Of a stretch of DNA of 11,940 nucleotides, positions 1 through 7,012 are shown piece by piece. The stretch is from an uncultured Cellvibrio sp. (lineage in GTDB: Bacteria; Pseudomonadota; Gammaproteobacteria; Pseudomonadales; Cellvibrionaceae), in contig CAMPIG010000104.1 in NCBI GenBank assembly GCA_946886255.1, positions 1 to 11,940 of the forward strand, in the 5' to 3' direction. The position numbers and the translations under genes were made by a program. Numbering within the stretch: position 1 is the stretch's first letter; each line of letters begins with the position of its first letter. Under the pieces are notes generated by a model. It was given only the letters and a program-made list of their open reading frames with translations, ran no database searches and was not told the DNA's origin.

Positions 1-9
1 CTTTTCCAC

Positions 10-38
10 TTGAAAATCCGCTCCTATCAAGAAATACT
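10..38 (+). promoter_or_regulatory. Putative intI promoter
   Basis: A TTGAAA hexamer at 10-15 (-35-like) is followed after 17 bases by AATACT at 33-38 (-10-like, 4 of 6 consensus bases). It lies 35 bases before the integrase ATG at 73 and overlaps the LexA box at 35-54, which is the arrangement described for SOS-controlled integron integrase promoters. The hexamers are seen in the sequence; promoter activity is inferred. Confidence 0.5.
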
Positions 39-54
39 GTTTATATATACAAAT
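35..54 (+). promoter_or_regulatory. LexA (SOS) box upstream of the integrase relic
   Basis: The 20 bases TACTGTTTATATATACAAAT closely match the gammaproteobacterial LexA operator consensus (CTGT, eight AT-rich bases, ACAG). The left half-site CTGT is at 37-40 and the right half-site ACAA at 49-52, so only the last base of ACAG is changed. It covers the likely -10 region and lies 18 bases before the ATG at 73. LexA repression of intI, relieved in the SOS response, is established for several integrons. The site appears preserved although the gene it served is broken. Confidence 0.72.
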
Positions 55-72
55 AAATCATGGATCATTTTT

Positions 73-523
73 ATGGACGATATTCCTATTCCCCTGCCCG
101 ACAAACCACAGCGTTTTATGGATCAACTCCGCGTTTTTATGCGCGCGAAACGTTTGGCATACCGCACCGAAAAAACCTACTGCACCTGGATTTTGGACTT
201 CATTCGTTTCCATAAACGCAAACATCCGGAAAGTATGGGGTCCGAGGAGGTGGATACATGGCTGAGCCACTTGGCCAGCAACCGCAACGTCGCTATCAAC
301 ACGCAGAAAACCGCATTGAATGCAGTGGTGTTTTTGTACAAGCAATTTTTAAAGCGAGAGCTGGGTGAGATTCAATTTATCAATGCCAATAATTGATTTA
401 GTACTCGCGATTCACAAACAGGATTTGGCTGAGGGTTTTGGAGGCGTGTATTTGCCTTATGCGTTGGCAAAAAATATCCTAAAGCACCAACAATTCCTGC
501 GTCCTGCACCGATTACAAATTAG
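73..523 (+). pseudogene. intI: Integron integrase (IntI) relic with internal deletion
   Basis: This is a broken site-specific tyrosine recombinase of the integron integrase family, which inserts and excises gene cassettes at attI/attC sites. The ATG at 73 is preferred over an in-frame TTG at 10, because the protein then begins as IntI proteins do (PDKPQRFMDQLR). The 107-residue first piece is a complete N-terminal SAM-like core-binding domain (YRTEKTYCTWILDFIRFH; LASNRNVAINTQKTALNAVV) and stops at 394-396. A second piece continues one frame over from about 398 to the stop at 521-523 and reads DLAEGFGGVYLPYALAK, a stretch characteristic of the middle of the IntI catalytic domain (compare GVALPDALERKYPRA in IntI1, recalled from memory). 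A one-base loss in the A-run near 468-473 would account for KKYPKA reading out of frame. The first catalytic Arg and all later catalytic residues (His, Arg, His, Tyr) are missing, so no recombinase activity is expected. intI normally faces away from its attI site and cassettes, so any surviving array would lie left of position 1. Confidence 0.85.
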
Positions 524-535
524 AGCTTGCTTAAC

Positions 536-567
536 ATAAAAAAGCCGCACATTCCTGCGCGGCTTCT
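536..567 (-). terminator. Rho-independent terminator of tex
   Basis: AAGCCGC at 542-548 pairs with GCGGCTT at 559-565 around a 10-base loop that can close by one further C-G pair. Read on the minus strand, the stem is followed by a run of six T (positions 543 to 538), a typical intrinsic terminator 28 bases past the tex stop. On the plus strand no good T-run follows, so it would terminate rightward transcription of the integrase relic only weakly. Confidence 0.75.
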
Positions 568-592
568 TCGTTTCCCTTCAGCAACAACCCAA

Positions 593-2929
593 TTATTTCT
601 TCTTCATCGCCTGCTGCAACAACGCGCCCATGCTGCCCATAGCCGGTTGCGGCGGGTTATTTTTTGCCGCAGCGCGCTGGGGATTTTGGTTTTGTGATCG
701 GCCACGCCCACCGTTTTTGGATGAAGCATTACCTTCTACTTTTTCACCCGGCGTATCATCCAAACGCAATGACAACGCAATACGTTTACGCGGTACGTCA
801 ACTTCCATCACTTTGGCTTTTACGATGTCACCGGCTTTAACGACTTCGCGCGGGTCTTTCACAAAGGTGTTGGATAAAGCGGAGATATGTACCAGACCGT
901 CCTGGTGCACGCCAATGTCCACGAACGCGCCGAAGTTGGTGACGTTGGTGACAGTCCCTTCGAGGATCATGCCGGGAACCAGGTCGGTAATTTCTTCCAC
1001 ACCTTCCTGGAATTGTGCGGTCTTGAATTCCGGACGCGGGTCGCGGCCGGGCTTGTCGAGTTCTTTGAGGATGTCGGTGATGGTGGGCAAGCCAAATTTT
1101 TCATCCACGTATTCTGCCGGTTTTACGCCGCGCAAAAAGGTGGAGTCGCCGATAACGCCGCGAATATCGCGGCCATGTTTTGCGGCAATTTTTTCCACCA
1201 CAGTGTAGGACTCCGGGTGAACCGCTGAGGCATCCAGCGGGTTTTCACCACCGGCAACGCGCAAAAAGCCTGCCGCTTGTTCGAAAGTTTTTTCGCCAAA
1301 GCGCGGGACTTTTTTCAGCGCGGCGCGGGAGGTAAAGGCGCCGTTCTGGTTGCGGAATTCCACGATGTTGTTGGCGAGGGTTGAATTCAAACCAGATACT
1401 CGCGCAAGCAAGGCGGCGGAGGCGGTGTTGACTTCTACACCGACGGCGTTCACACAGTCTTCGACTACCGCGTCGAGCGAACGCGCCAGTTGCGATTGGG
1501 ATACGTCGTGTTGGTATTGGCCCACGCCGATAGATTTGGGATCAATCTTTACCAGTTCGGCCAACGGGTCTTGCAACCGGCGCGCGATAGAAATTGCACC
1601 GCGAATGGTTACGTCCAGATCCGGAAATTCTTTTGCGGCAAATTCCGAGGCGGAGTAGATCGATGCACCGGCTTCATTCACTACCACACTGGTAGCGTGA
1701 ATATCGCTGTGTGTCTTTAACACATCTTTCACAAACTTTTCGGTTTCGCGCGAGGCGGTGCCGTTTCCAATCGCAATCAAGCCGACGTTATGTTTTTTGC
1801 ATAACGCCACCAACACTTTTTCCGATTCAGCAATTTTGTTGAATGGCGGTGTGGGGAAGATCGCGCAGTGGTCAACCACTTTGCCAGTTGCGTCGACGAC
1901 TGCCACTTTTACGCCGGTGCGCATGCCGGGGTCGAGGCCGATGGTGGCTTTTTGCCCTGCCGGTGCAGCGAGCAGCAGATCTTTTAAATTCGATGCAAAT
2001 ACTTTGATCGCATCCTCTTCGGCTTTCTCGCGCAGTTCGCCGAGCAAATCGGTTTCCAAGTGCGTTAGTAATTTCACTCGCCAAGTCCAGCGCACGACTT
2101 CGGCCAGCCAAGTGTCGGCAGCGCGGCCTTGGTCACGTACTTGCCAATGTTCCGCCACCATGGTTTCGCAGGGGTGACCCACGCGAGCTTCTTCGTCGCC
2201 CACTTTGATGGCGATGGTCAACACGCCTTCGTTGCGGCCACGGAACATCGCCAAGGCGCGGTGTGACGGTGTGCTTTTAAGCGGTTCGTCGTGTTCGAAA
2301 TAGTCGCGGAATTTTTGCACTTCCTGCGAGGTATCAGCTTCTTTGCCGGTGGCGACGCGCGCACTGATGGTCGCTTCATGTTGCAAGAAGTGACGCAGCT
2401 TGCCGAGCAGTTCGGCGTCCTCACTGAATTTTTCCATGAGGATATATTTGGCCCCGTCGAGCGCGGCTTTGGCGTCGTCGATCTTGTGTTCGGCGTTGAG
2501 GTATTTAACCGCTTCGGCTTCGGGGTTGAGCGTGGGGTCGGCAAGCAGGGCTTCCGCCAGGGGTTCAAGGCCAGCTTCTTTGGCGATCTGGCCTTTGGTG
2601 CGGCGCTTGGGTTTGTAGGGCAGGTATAAATCTTCGAGGCGGTTTTTGGTATCGGCTTGCAGGATGTCGCGCTCCAGTTCGGGCGTCAGTTTTTCCTGCT
2701 CGGTAACGCTCTTGAGGATCGCGGCGCGGCGCTCTTCCAGTTCGCGCAGGTAGCGCAGCCGTTCTTCCAGGGTCCGCATCTGGGTATCGTCCAGCCCGCC
2801 GGTCACTTCTTTACGGTAACGGGAGATAAAGGGAACGGTGGCGCCTTCATCCAACAGCGCGACGGCGGCGCTGACTTGTTGTTCGTTGACGCTTAATTCT
2901 TCGGCAATGCGTTGGGAGATACTGTTCAT
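593..2929 (-). CDS. tex: Tex, S1-domain transcription accessory protein
   Basis: This encodes a 778-residue cytoplasmic nucleic-acid-binding protein of the Tex family, about the usual family length. Tex homologues bind RNA/DNA and are linked to transcription and toxin-gene expression; the exact biochemical role is still unclear. Visible domains in order: an N-terminal helical region with the family signature [18 protein letters not shown] (31-48) and [12 protein letters not shown] (101-112); a YqgF/RuvC-like fold starting at GLDPGMRTG (331-339); the hallmark [20 protein letters not shown] (454-473); a helix-hairpin-helix region at about 500-560 ([15 protein letters not shown]); and an S1 RNA-binding domain at 653-725 ([20 protein letters not shown]). 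A basic, Asn/Gln/Pro-rich tail of 53 residues follows, ending in KKK. The ATG at 2927-2929 has only a weak AAGAG upstream. No frameshift or missing domain is seen. It is transcribed alone, divergently from the DUF2807 gene, and ends at the terminator near 536-567. Confidence 0.97.
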   Translation of the reverse strand: MNSISQRIAEELSVNEQQVSAAVALLDEGATVPFISRYRKEVTGGLDDTQMRTLEERLRYLRELEERRAAILKSVTEQEKLTPELERDILQADTKNRLEDLYLPYKPKRRTKGQIAKEAGLEPLAEALLADPTLNPEAEAVKYLNAEHKIDDAKAALDGAKYILMEKFSEDAELLGKLRHFLQHEATISARVATGKEADTSQEVQKFRDYFEHDEPLKSTPSHRALAMFRGRNEGVLTIAIKVGDEEARVGHPCETMVAEHWQVRDQGRAADTWLAEVVRWTWRVKLLTHLETDLLGELREKAEEDAIKVFASNLKDLLLAAPAGQKATIGLDPGMRTGVKVAVVDATGKVVDHCAIFPTPPFNKIAESEKVLVALCKKHNVGLIAIGNGTASRETEKFVKDVLKTHSDIHATSVVVNEAGASIYSASEFAAKEFPDLDVTIRGAISIARRLQDPLAELVKIDPKSIGVGQYQHDVSQSQLARSLDAVVEDCVNAVGVEVNTASAALLARVSGLNSTLANNIVEFRNQNGAFTSRAALKKVPRFGEKTFEQAAGFLRVAGGENPLDASAVHPESYTVVEKIAAKHGRDIRGVIGDSTFLRGVKPAEYVDEKFGLPTITDILKELDKPGRDPRPEFKTAQFQEGVEEITDLVPGMILEGTVTNVTNFGAFVDIGVHQDGLVHISALSNTFVKDPREVVKAGDIVKAKVMEVDVPRKRIALSLRLDDTPGEKVEGNASSKNGGRGRSQNQNPQRAAAKNNPPQPAMGSMGALLQQAMKKK

Positions 2930-3183
2930 AGCGGGTAACTCTTAACTTATTAACGGAGCAAACCTGATTAACGGAGCCTGATATACACCGGCGTGTGAGG
3001 TGCATTATCCGCAAAACGGCGGTCCAGACCAGTCTTGTATTTGCCGGACAAGTGTGCGTTTGGGCCGACTTCACGGCAGCGCTAAAGATTCCGGTAGGGG
3101 CTGAATCCAAAAGGCTCACATCTGCATCCAAGGAAGTATGGCCATCACCTTACGCCCCTCTTACCTTACTGACGGAGCATGAC
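2930..3183. promoter_or_regulatory. Divergent intergenic region between tex and the DUF2807 gene
   Basis: These 254 bases must hold the promoters of both tex (leftward) and the DUF2807 gene (rightward), but I cannot assign convincing -35/-10 pairs. A 10-base direct repeat TTAACGGAGC occurs at 2950-2959 and 2968-2977 (18-base offset), just upstream of tex, and a related ACGGAGC at 3172-3178 forms part of the ribosome binding site of the rightward gene. A short reading frame lies at 3138-3182. The region is open in the frame of the DUF2807 gene from 2995, but shows no signal-like protein sequence there. Confidence 0.4.
3138..3182 (+). CDS. Possible 14-codon leader peptide ahead of the DUF2807 gene
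   Basis: ATG at 3138 opens a reading frame MAITLRPSYLTDGA that stops at TGA 3180-3182, one base before the ATG of the next gene (TGACATG). AAGGAAG at 3130-3136 resembles a strong Shine-Dalgarno sequence but sits very close to the ATG. The stop-start proximity would allow translational coupling. The frame is short enough to be chance, and I recognise no function. Confidence 0.2.
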   Translation: MAITLRPSYLTDGA

Positions 3184-3975
3184 ATGAATACCTTCAAATT
3201 TATCGCGCTATTGCTTTTGCTGTGGCAACCGTTATTGGCCAGCGCCGACGATAAGTCCACGCGGGCATTTGCGCTGGAGAATATTACCCATATCGAGCTG
3301 CGCGGTTCCGGTCAGATGCTGTTGACCCAGGGCGACCAGGAAGCGCTGGCCATCACCGCTACCGATAAGATGATGAAAAACGTGGAAATTCACCAAAAGG
3401 ACGGCACCCTCTACCTGAATAACCGCTCGAACGGTTGGAACTGGTTCGATTGGGACAATAGCGAGGAAGTAACCTTTGCGCTAACACTCAAACAATTGGA
3501 GCATTTGACGCTGACCGGTGCGGCACAGGTAAAAAGCACTGACTGGACGGGCGACAATTTACATATCGAAGTCACGGGCGCGGGCCATATCAATGTCGGC
3601 AAGTTACAGATCAACAAGCTCACACTGAACCTGACCGGCGCGAGCCATGTGAATATTGAACAACTGCGCGGCGAAGAATTGCGTGCAGATCTGACCGGCG
3701 CGTCCCATTTATCCTTTAAACAACCCGGCGAGGTCGATCACCAGCAGGCCAACCTGGCCGGTGCCAGCCATTACAATGCGACCCCCTTAAAGACGCGCGC
3801 AACCCGCCTAAGTGTGACCGGTGCGTCCAATGCCGATGTCTACGCTACCGAGACGCTGGAGATAGAAGCCTCAGGCGCCTCCAATGTCAGTTACTACGGC
3901 ACCACTCAGGCCAGGACCAGTGTCAGCGGTATCAGCAATGTCAAATATCGCGGTGAAGCGCCGGGTACCAACTAG
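3184..3975 (+). CDS. Exported DUF2807 (head GIN domain) beta-solenoid protein
   Basis: The 263-residue product starts with a Sec signal peptide (MNTFKFIALLLLLWQPLLAS, cleavage likely after ASA at 19-21), so it is periplasmic or cell-surface. The ATG at 3184 is chosen over an in-frame ATG-less extension back to 2995 because GGAG at 3174-3177 is six bases before it and the signal peptide begins there. After the opening FALENITHIELRGSGQMLLT (29-48), typical of DUF2807 proteins, residues 108-255 form regular repeats of the type LTGASHV. The Gly of each repeat is at 112, 132, 152, 172, 193, 213, 231 and 249, so one turn is about 20 residues, as expected of a right-handed beta-solenoid. DUF2807 proteins are annotated as putative autotransporter-adhesin-like; molecular function is unknown, and no beta-barrel translocator is present here. 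It is probably monocistronic: a 180-base hairpin-rich spacer separates it from the next gene. Confidence 0.88.
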   Translation: MNTFKFIALLLLLWQPLLASADDKSTRAFALENITHIELRGSGQMLLTQGDQEALAITATDKMMKNVEIHQKDGTLYLNNRSNGWNWFDWDNSEEVTFALTLKQLEHLTLTGAAQVKSTDWTGDNLHIEVTGAGHINVGKLQINKLTLNLTGASHVNIEQLRGEELRADLTGASHLSFKQPGEVDHQQANLAGASHYNATPLKTRATRLSVTGASNADVYATETLEIEASGASNVSYYGTTQARTSVSGISNVKYRGEAPGTN

Positions 3976-3979
3976 ATAG

Positions 3980-4022
3980 GCCGTGTTTCTGATAATCCGA
4001 TGATCCATCCCTCAAACACGGC
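3980..4022 (+). terminator. Stem-loop after the DUF2807 gene
   Basis: GCCGTGTTT at 3980-3988 is exactly complementary to AAACACGGC at 4014-4022 (9 bp, 25-base loop), beginning five bases after the stop codon. Its position suggests an end-of-transcript structure, but the loop is long and no T-run follows, so intrinsic termination is doubtful. A second copy of CGTGTTT at 4044-4050 could compete for the same AAACACG strand. Confidence 0.35.
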
Positions 4023-4074
4023 GTATCTCGTTTGACCGCACGTCGTGTTTGCCGCTAACCTTCTCCGCGATTAA

Positions 4075-4110
4075 CTGGCGGCCGCTCCGAGGAACCGGAG
4101 TGGCCGCCGG
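4075..4110. repeat. Strong GC-rich hairpin ahead of the M16 protease gene
   Basis: GGCGGCCGCTCCG at 4077-4089 pairs with CGGAGTGGCCGCC at 4096-4108 through 13 bp (one G-T wobble in RNA) around the six-base loop AGGAAC, and can extend by two further pairs to 4075-4110. There is no T-run on either side, which argues against a classic intrinsic terminator. It sits 46 bases before the ATG at 4156 and so probably lies in the 5' untranslated region of the downstream operon or just at its promoter. It may be a REP-like palindrome or an mRNA structure; I cannot decide. Confidence 0.6.
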
Positions 4111-4155
4111 CGTGTCTGTAAAACCTCCCGCCGTTATCAGATAAAGGACCTCCGC

Positions 4156-7002
4156 ATGCGTCATTTCTCGCTCACATTGTTGTTGACTTTGCTACTCACC
4201 GGACTCGGTCTGACGGCCTGTGAACACGTCGGTACAACAACACCGGCAGATGTCCAGCAGCCAGTTGCTGAGACGGTTATCCGCAAAAGTCCCAATGATG
4301 ATCGTCGCTACGCGATGATGACTTTACCGAACCAGTTACAAGTGGTGTTGGTGTCTGATCCAAGTGTGGAAGTAACGGCGGTGTCCATGGGCGTGGGCGT
4401 AGGCAGTTACCAGGACCCTGATGCACATCCGGGGCTGGCGCATTACCTGGAACACATGCTGTTCCTCGGCACTGAAAAATATCCGGAGCCCAACAGTTTT
4501 CAAAAATTTGTCGACCAGAATGCGGGTATCTGGAATGCGTTTACCGCAGCAGATCACACCAATTATTTTTTCCAGATAAATGCCGGCAAGATTGACCAGG
4601 CACTCGATTATTTCAGCGATTACTTCAAGAAGCCGACGTTTGATCCGCAATACAGTGATAAAGAGCGCAACGCCGTCGCCAGCGAATGGTCGTCGGGCCG
4701 TTCGCAAGATAATTGGATCATGTATCGTCTCAATGGCCTTACCGCCAACCCGGAACACCCGGCAGCACGCTTCAATGTCGGCAACCTGGAAACCCTGACC
4801 GATAAACCGGGTTCGCGTTTACAGGATGCATTACTGGCGTTTTATGACCGCTATTATTCAGCCAACAATATGAAGCTCACCATTGTGGGCCGCCAATCAT
4901 TGGATGAGCTAAAAGCCCTGACCGAAAAACATTTTTCGAGTATCCCCAATAAAAATATCCAGCCACCGGTTGTCACCACACCGGGTATTACTCCGGCGCA
5001 AATGGGCAAGACAATTCATTACCAATCGCTCAAAGACACCAAACAATTACTGGTGGAATTTCCCATCGCCGATAACTCGGCCCAGTGGCGCCTCAAGCCT
5101 AATGAATTCATCAATAATTTAATTACCTCAGAAGAAGAAGGTACGCTCGGCGAAGTGCTACGCCGGGACGGTTTGGCCAATGCAGTGTACGGTTATGTCG
5201 TGCCGGATAATTACGGCCCCGACGGCTTCCTGCGCGTGATCGTAGAGATGACCGATAAGGGCATGAAGCAGCGCGATACCATTGTTGCCTCGGTGTTTGC
5301 CTATATCGACCTGATTAAACAGGAAGGGATTGAGGAGCGTTACTTTCAGGAACTGAAAGCCATGCGCGAAAAAGATTTCGCCAGCCAGGCGAAAGCGCAA
5401 CCGGTTCAGCAAGCCATTGAACTGTCGCGCCAGCAATTTGATTATCCGGCCGAGCATTTGCTGGATGCCAATTACGTTTATGAACGTTTCGACGAAGCTG
5501 CCATTCGCCAGGTGCTGGAACAATTACAACCGCAGCGGTCGCGCATCTGGTATGTCAGCAACACGGAAAAAGCTGATCAAACCATTCCTTTCTATGAAGG
5601 CCGTTACGCCATACGCGATATCACAGCGTCAGAATTCGAACGCTGGAAAACCATGGGCGAGAAAATGCAATTCAAGTTGCCGCCGGAGAATCAATTATTT
5701 TCCGATAAAACCGCCGAGATTGTTACCGCCGTTTACGATCACCCGACCTTGATCATGGAGCAGCCCGGCGCCGAAGTCTGGCTGATGCATGCGCAACATT
5801 ATCGCGAAGACAAGGCGATGCTGGATCTCAATCTGAACGTTGACTTCGCACTGGATAGCACGCGCAATATTGTTCTCGCGTCGCTGTTAAATGATGTCTT
5901 CGCTTTGCAAACCACGACCCTGCGCGATCGCGCCGGCCGGGCCGGGCTGGACATCACCATCGATCTGACGCCGGAAAAAAGCCAGATGATTCGCATCACC
6001 GGTTATAGCAGCCAACAACCAACACTGTTCACCGACCTGATTGATCACTTTGCACAATTGAAGATCAACGAACAGGATTTTGCGCAGGTACTGGATCGTT
6101 ACCGGCTGGAGCGCATCAACGCGCGTAAGGCAGCACCGACACAACAATTGTTTAATCATATGTGGCGCTTGCTGTATGTCGCCAACTGGACCGACGAAGA
6201 ATTATTGGCGGCGGCCAACCAGCTGACCCGTGCAGATCTGGTGGCCTATCATCAGCGCGTATTGCAGGAAAATTTATTGCGCGGTTACGCCTTCGGTAAT
6301 TTTACCGAGGAGACGGTAAAAACCATCGCGCAATATGCGATGGAACAATTTAACAGCCAACGTCTGCCGCAAGAGCGTTTTATCCTGCCGATGATTACGC
6401 CCAACCCACAGGTTGCGATTAATTTCCGCGAAGCCATTGACCAGACGGATAACGCGCTCCTGTCGGGCATCATTGGTACCGAAAAATCCGTTGAGCAACA
6501 CGCGCAACTGGTGTTACTCAATGGTATTTTCTCCAATGAGTTCTTTACCCAGCTACGCACTAATGAGCAATTGGGCTACACCGTTGGCAGCGCGCCGATT
6601 AATGTCGATGATTACCCGATGTTCGCGCTGTATGTGCAGAGCACCAATACTGAGTTACCAGACATCAAGGCACGGATGGATCGCTTCCGCGAGGAATTTT
6701 TTACCCAACTGCAAGCGCTGGACGACGCGACGCTGGAGCAAATGAAACAGGCGGAGATTGCACAGCTCACGCAAAAACCTACCGACTTTACCAGCGAAGC
6801 TCGCGAACATTTATATGACTTCAAATTCGGCCATCTGGATTTTGCGCGCAAGGAAAAAATGGTGGCGGCATTAAACAACGCCACCAAGGCCGACATTTTA
6901 CAAACCTATGAAACGCTGTTGCTGCAACAGCAGGGCATGCCGGTGCTGATTCAATTAAAAGGCACGCATTTTATTAACAGTGCCTTCGTTAAAAAACCTT
7001 AG
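4156..7002 (+). CDS. M16 metalloprotease, pitrilysin/insulysin type, lipoprotein
   Basis: This encodes a 948-residue zinc endopeptidase of family M16 (subfamily M16A, like E. coli protease III and insulin-degrading enzyme), which cuts small unfolded polypeptides. The inverted zinc motif HYLEH is at 96-100 (zinc ligands H96 and H100, catalytic E99), and the third ligand E177 (ASEW) lies 77 residues beyond H100, as in E. coli pitrilysin. AFTAADHTNYFF (128-139) is the adjoining signature. Near the C-terminus, RTNEQLGYTV carries R801 and Y808, with the seven-residue spacing of the substrate-contact Arg/Tyr pair of insulin-degrading enzyme. Full length implies all four M16 domains are present. The N-terminus is a lipoprotein signal with lipobox LTAC (C22); +2 is Glu, not Asp, so outer-membrane anchoring is predicted, unlike the soluble periplasmic E. 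coli enzyme. AAAGGA at 4143-4148 is seven bases before the ATG. The next gene starts 10 bases after its stop, so it is probably the first gene of the exporter operon. Confidence 0.95.
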   Translation: MRHFSLTLLLTLLLTGLGLTACEHVGTTTPADVQQPVAETVIRKSPNDDRRYAMMTLPNQLQVVLVSDPSVEVTAVSMGVGVGSYQDPDAHPGLAHYLEHMLFLGTEKYPEPNSFQKFVDQNAGIWNAFTAADHTNYFFQINAGKIDQALDYFSDYFKKPTFDPQYSDKERNAVASEWSSGRSQDNWIMYRLNGLTANPEHPAARFNVGNLETLTDKPGSRLQDALLAFYDRYYSANNMKLTIVGRQSLDELKALTEKHFSSIPNKNIQPPVVTTPGITPAQMGKTIHYQSLKDTKQLLVEFPIADNSAQWRLKPNEFINNLITSEEEGTLGEVLRRDGLANAVYGYVVPDNYGPDGFLRVIVEMTDKGMKQRDTIVASVFAYIDLIKQEGIEERYFQELKAMREKDFASQAKAQPVQQAIELSRQQFDYPAEHLLDANYVYERFDEAAIRQVLEQLQPQRSRIWYVSNTEKADQTIPFYEGRYAIRDITASEFERWKTMGEKMQFKLPPENQLFSDKTAEIVTAVYDHPTLIMEQPGAEVWLMHAQHYREDKAMLDLNLNVDFALDSTRNIVLASLLNDVFALQTTTLRDRAGRAGLDITIDLTPEKSQMIRITGYSSQQPTLFTDLIDHFAQLKINEQDFAQVLDRYRLERINARKAAPTQQLFNHMWRLLYVANWTDEELLAAANQLTRADLVAYHQRVLQENLLRGYAFGNFTEETVKTIAQYAMEQFNSQRLPQERFILPMITPNPQVAINFREAIDQTDNALLSGIIGTEKSVEQHAQLVLLNGIFSNEFFTQLRTNEQLGYTVGSAPINVDDYPMFALYVQSTNTELPDIKARMDRFREEFFTQLQALDDATLEQMKQAEIAQLTQKPTDFTSEAREHLYDFKFGHLDFARKEKMVAALNNATKADILQTYETLLLQQQGMPVLIQLKGTHFINSAFVKKP

Positions 7003-7012
7003 GATATTCTCT

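Noticed and set aside
10..72. TTG at 10 as the integrase start
   Set aside because: It would put the promoter hexamer and LexA box inside the coding region, and the extra residues do not resemble IntI N-termini.
524..592. Cassette or attI site next to the integrase relic
   Set aside because: The stretch is explained by the tex terminator; attI would be expected on the other side of intI, outside the window.
630..1208. Long plus-strand open frames across the tex gene
   Set aside because: They mirror the codon pattern of tex on the other strand and show no recognisable protein family or ribosome site.
2995..3183. In-frame upstream extension of the DUF2807 reading frame
   Set aside because: The 63 extra residues look like untranslated DNA read through; a good ribosome site and a signal peptide begin at 3184.
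4075..4110. Integron attC site
   Set aside because: It is a simple hairpin with no R and L core sites or GTT triplets in the expected places, and it is far from the integrase relic.
6980..7012. GTG at 6980 as the start of the membrane fusion protein
   Set aside because: It lies inside the end of the protease gene without a ribosome site; ATG 7013 has AGGA at a proper distance.
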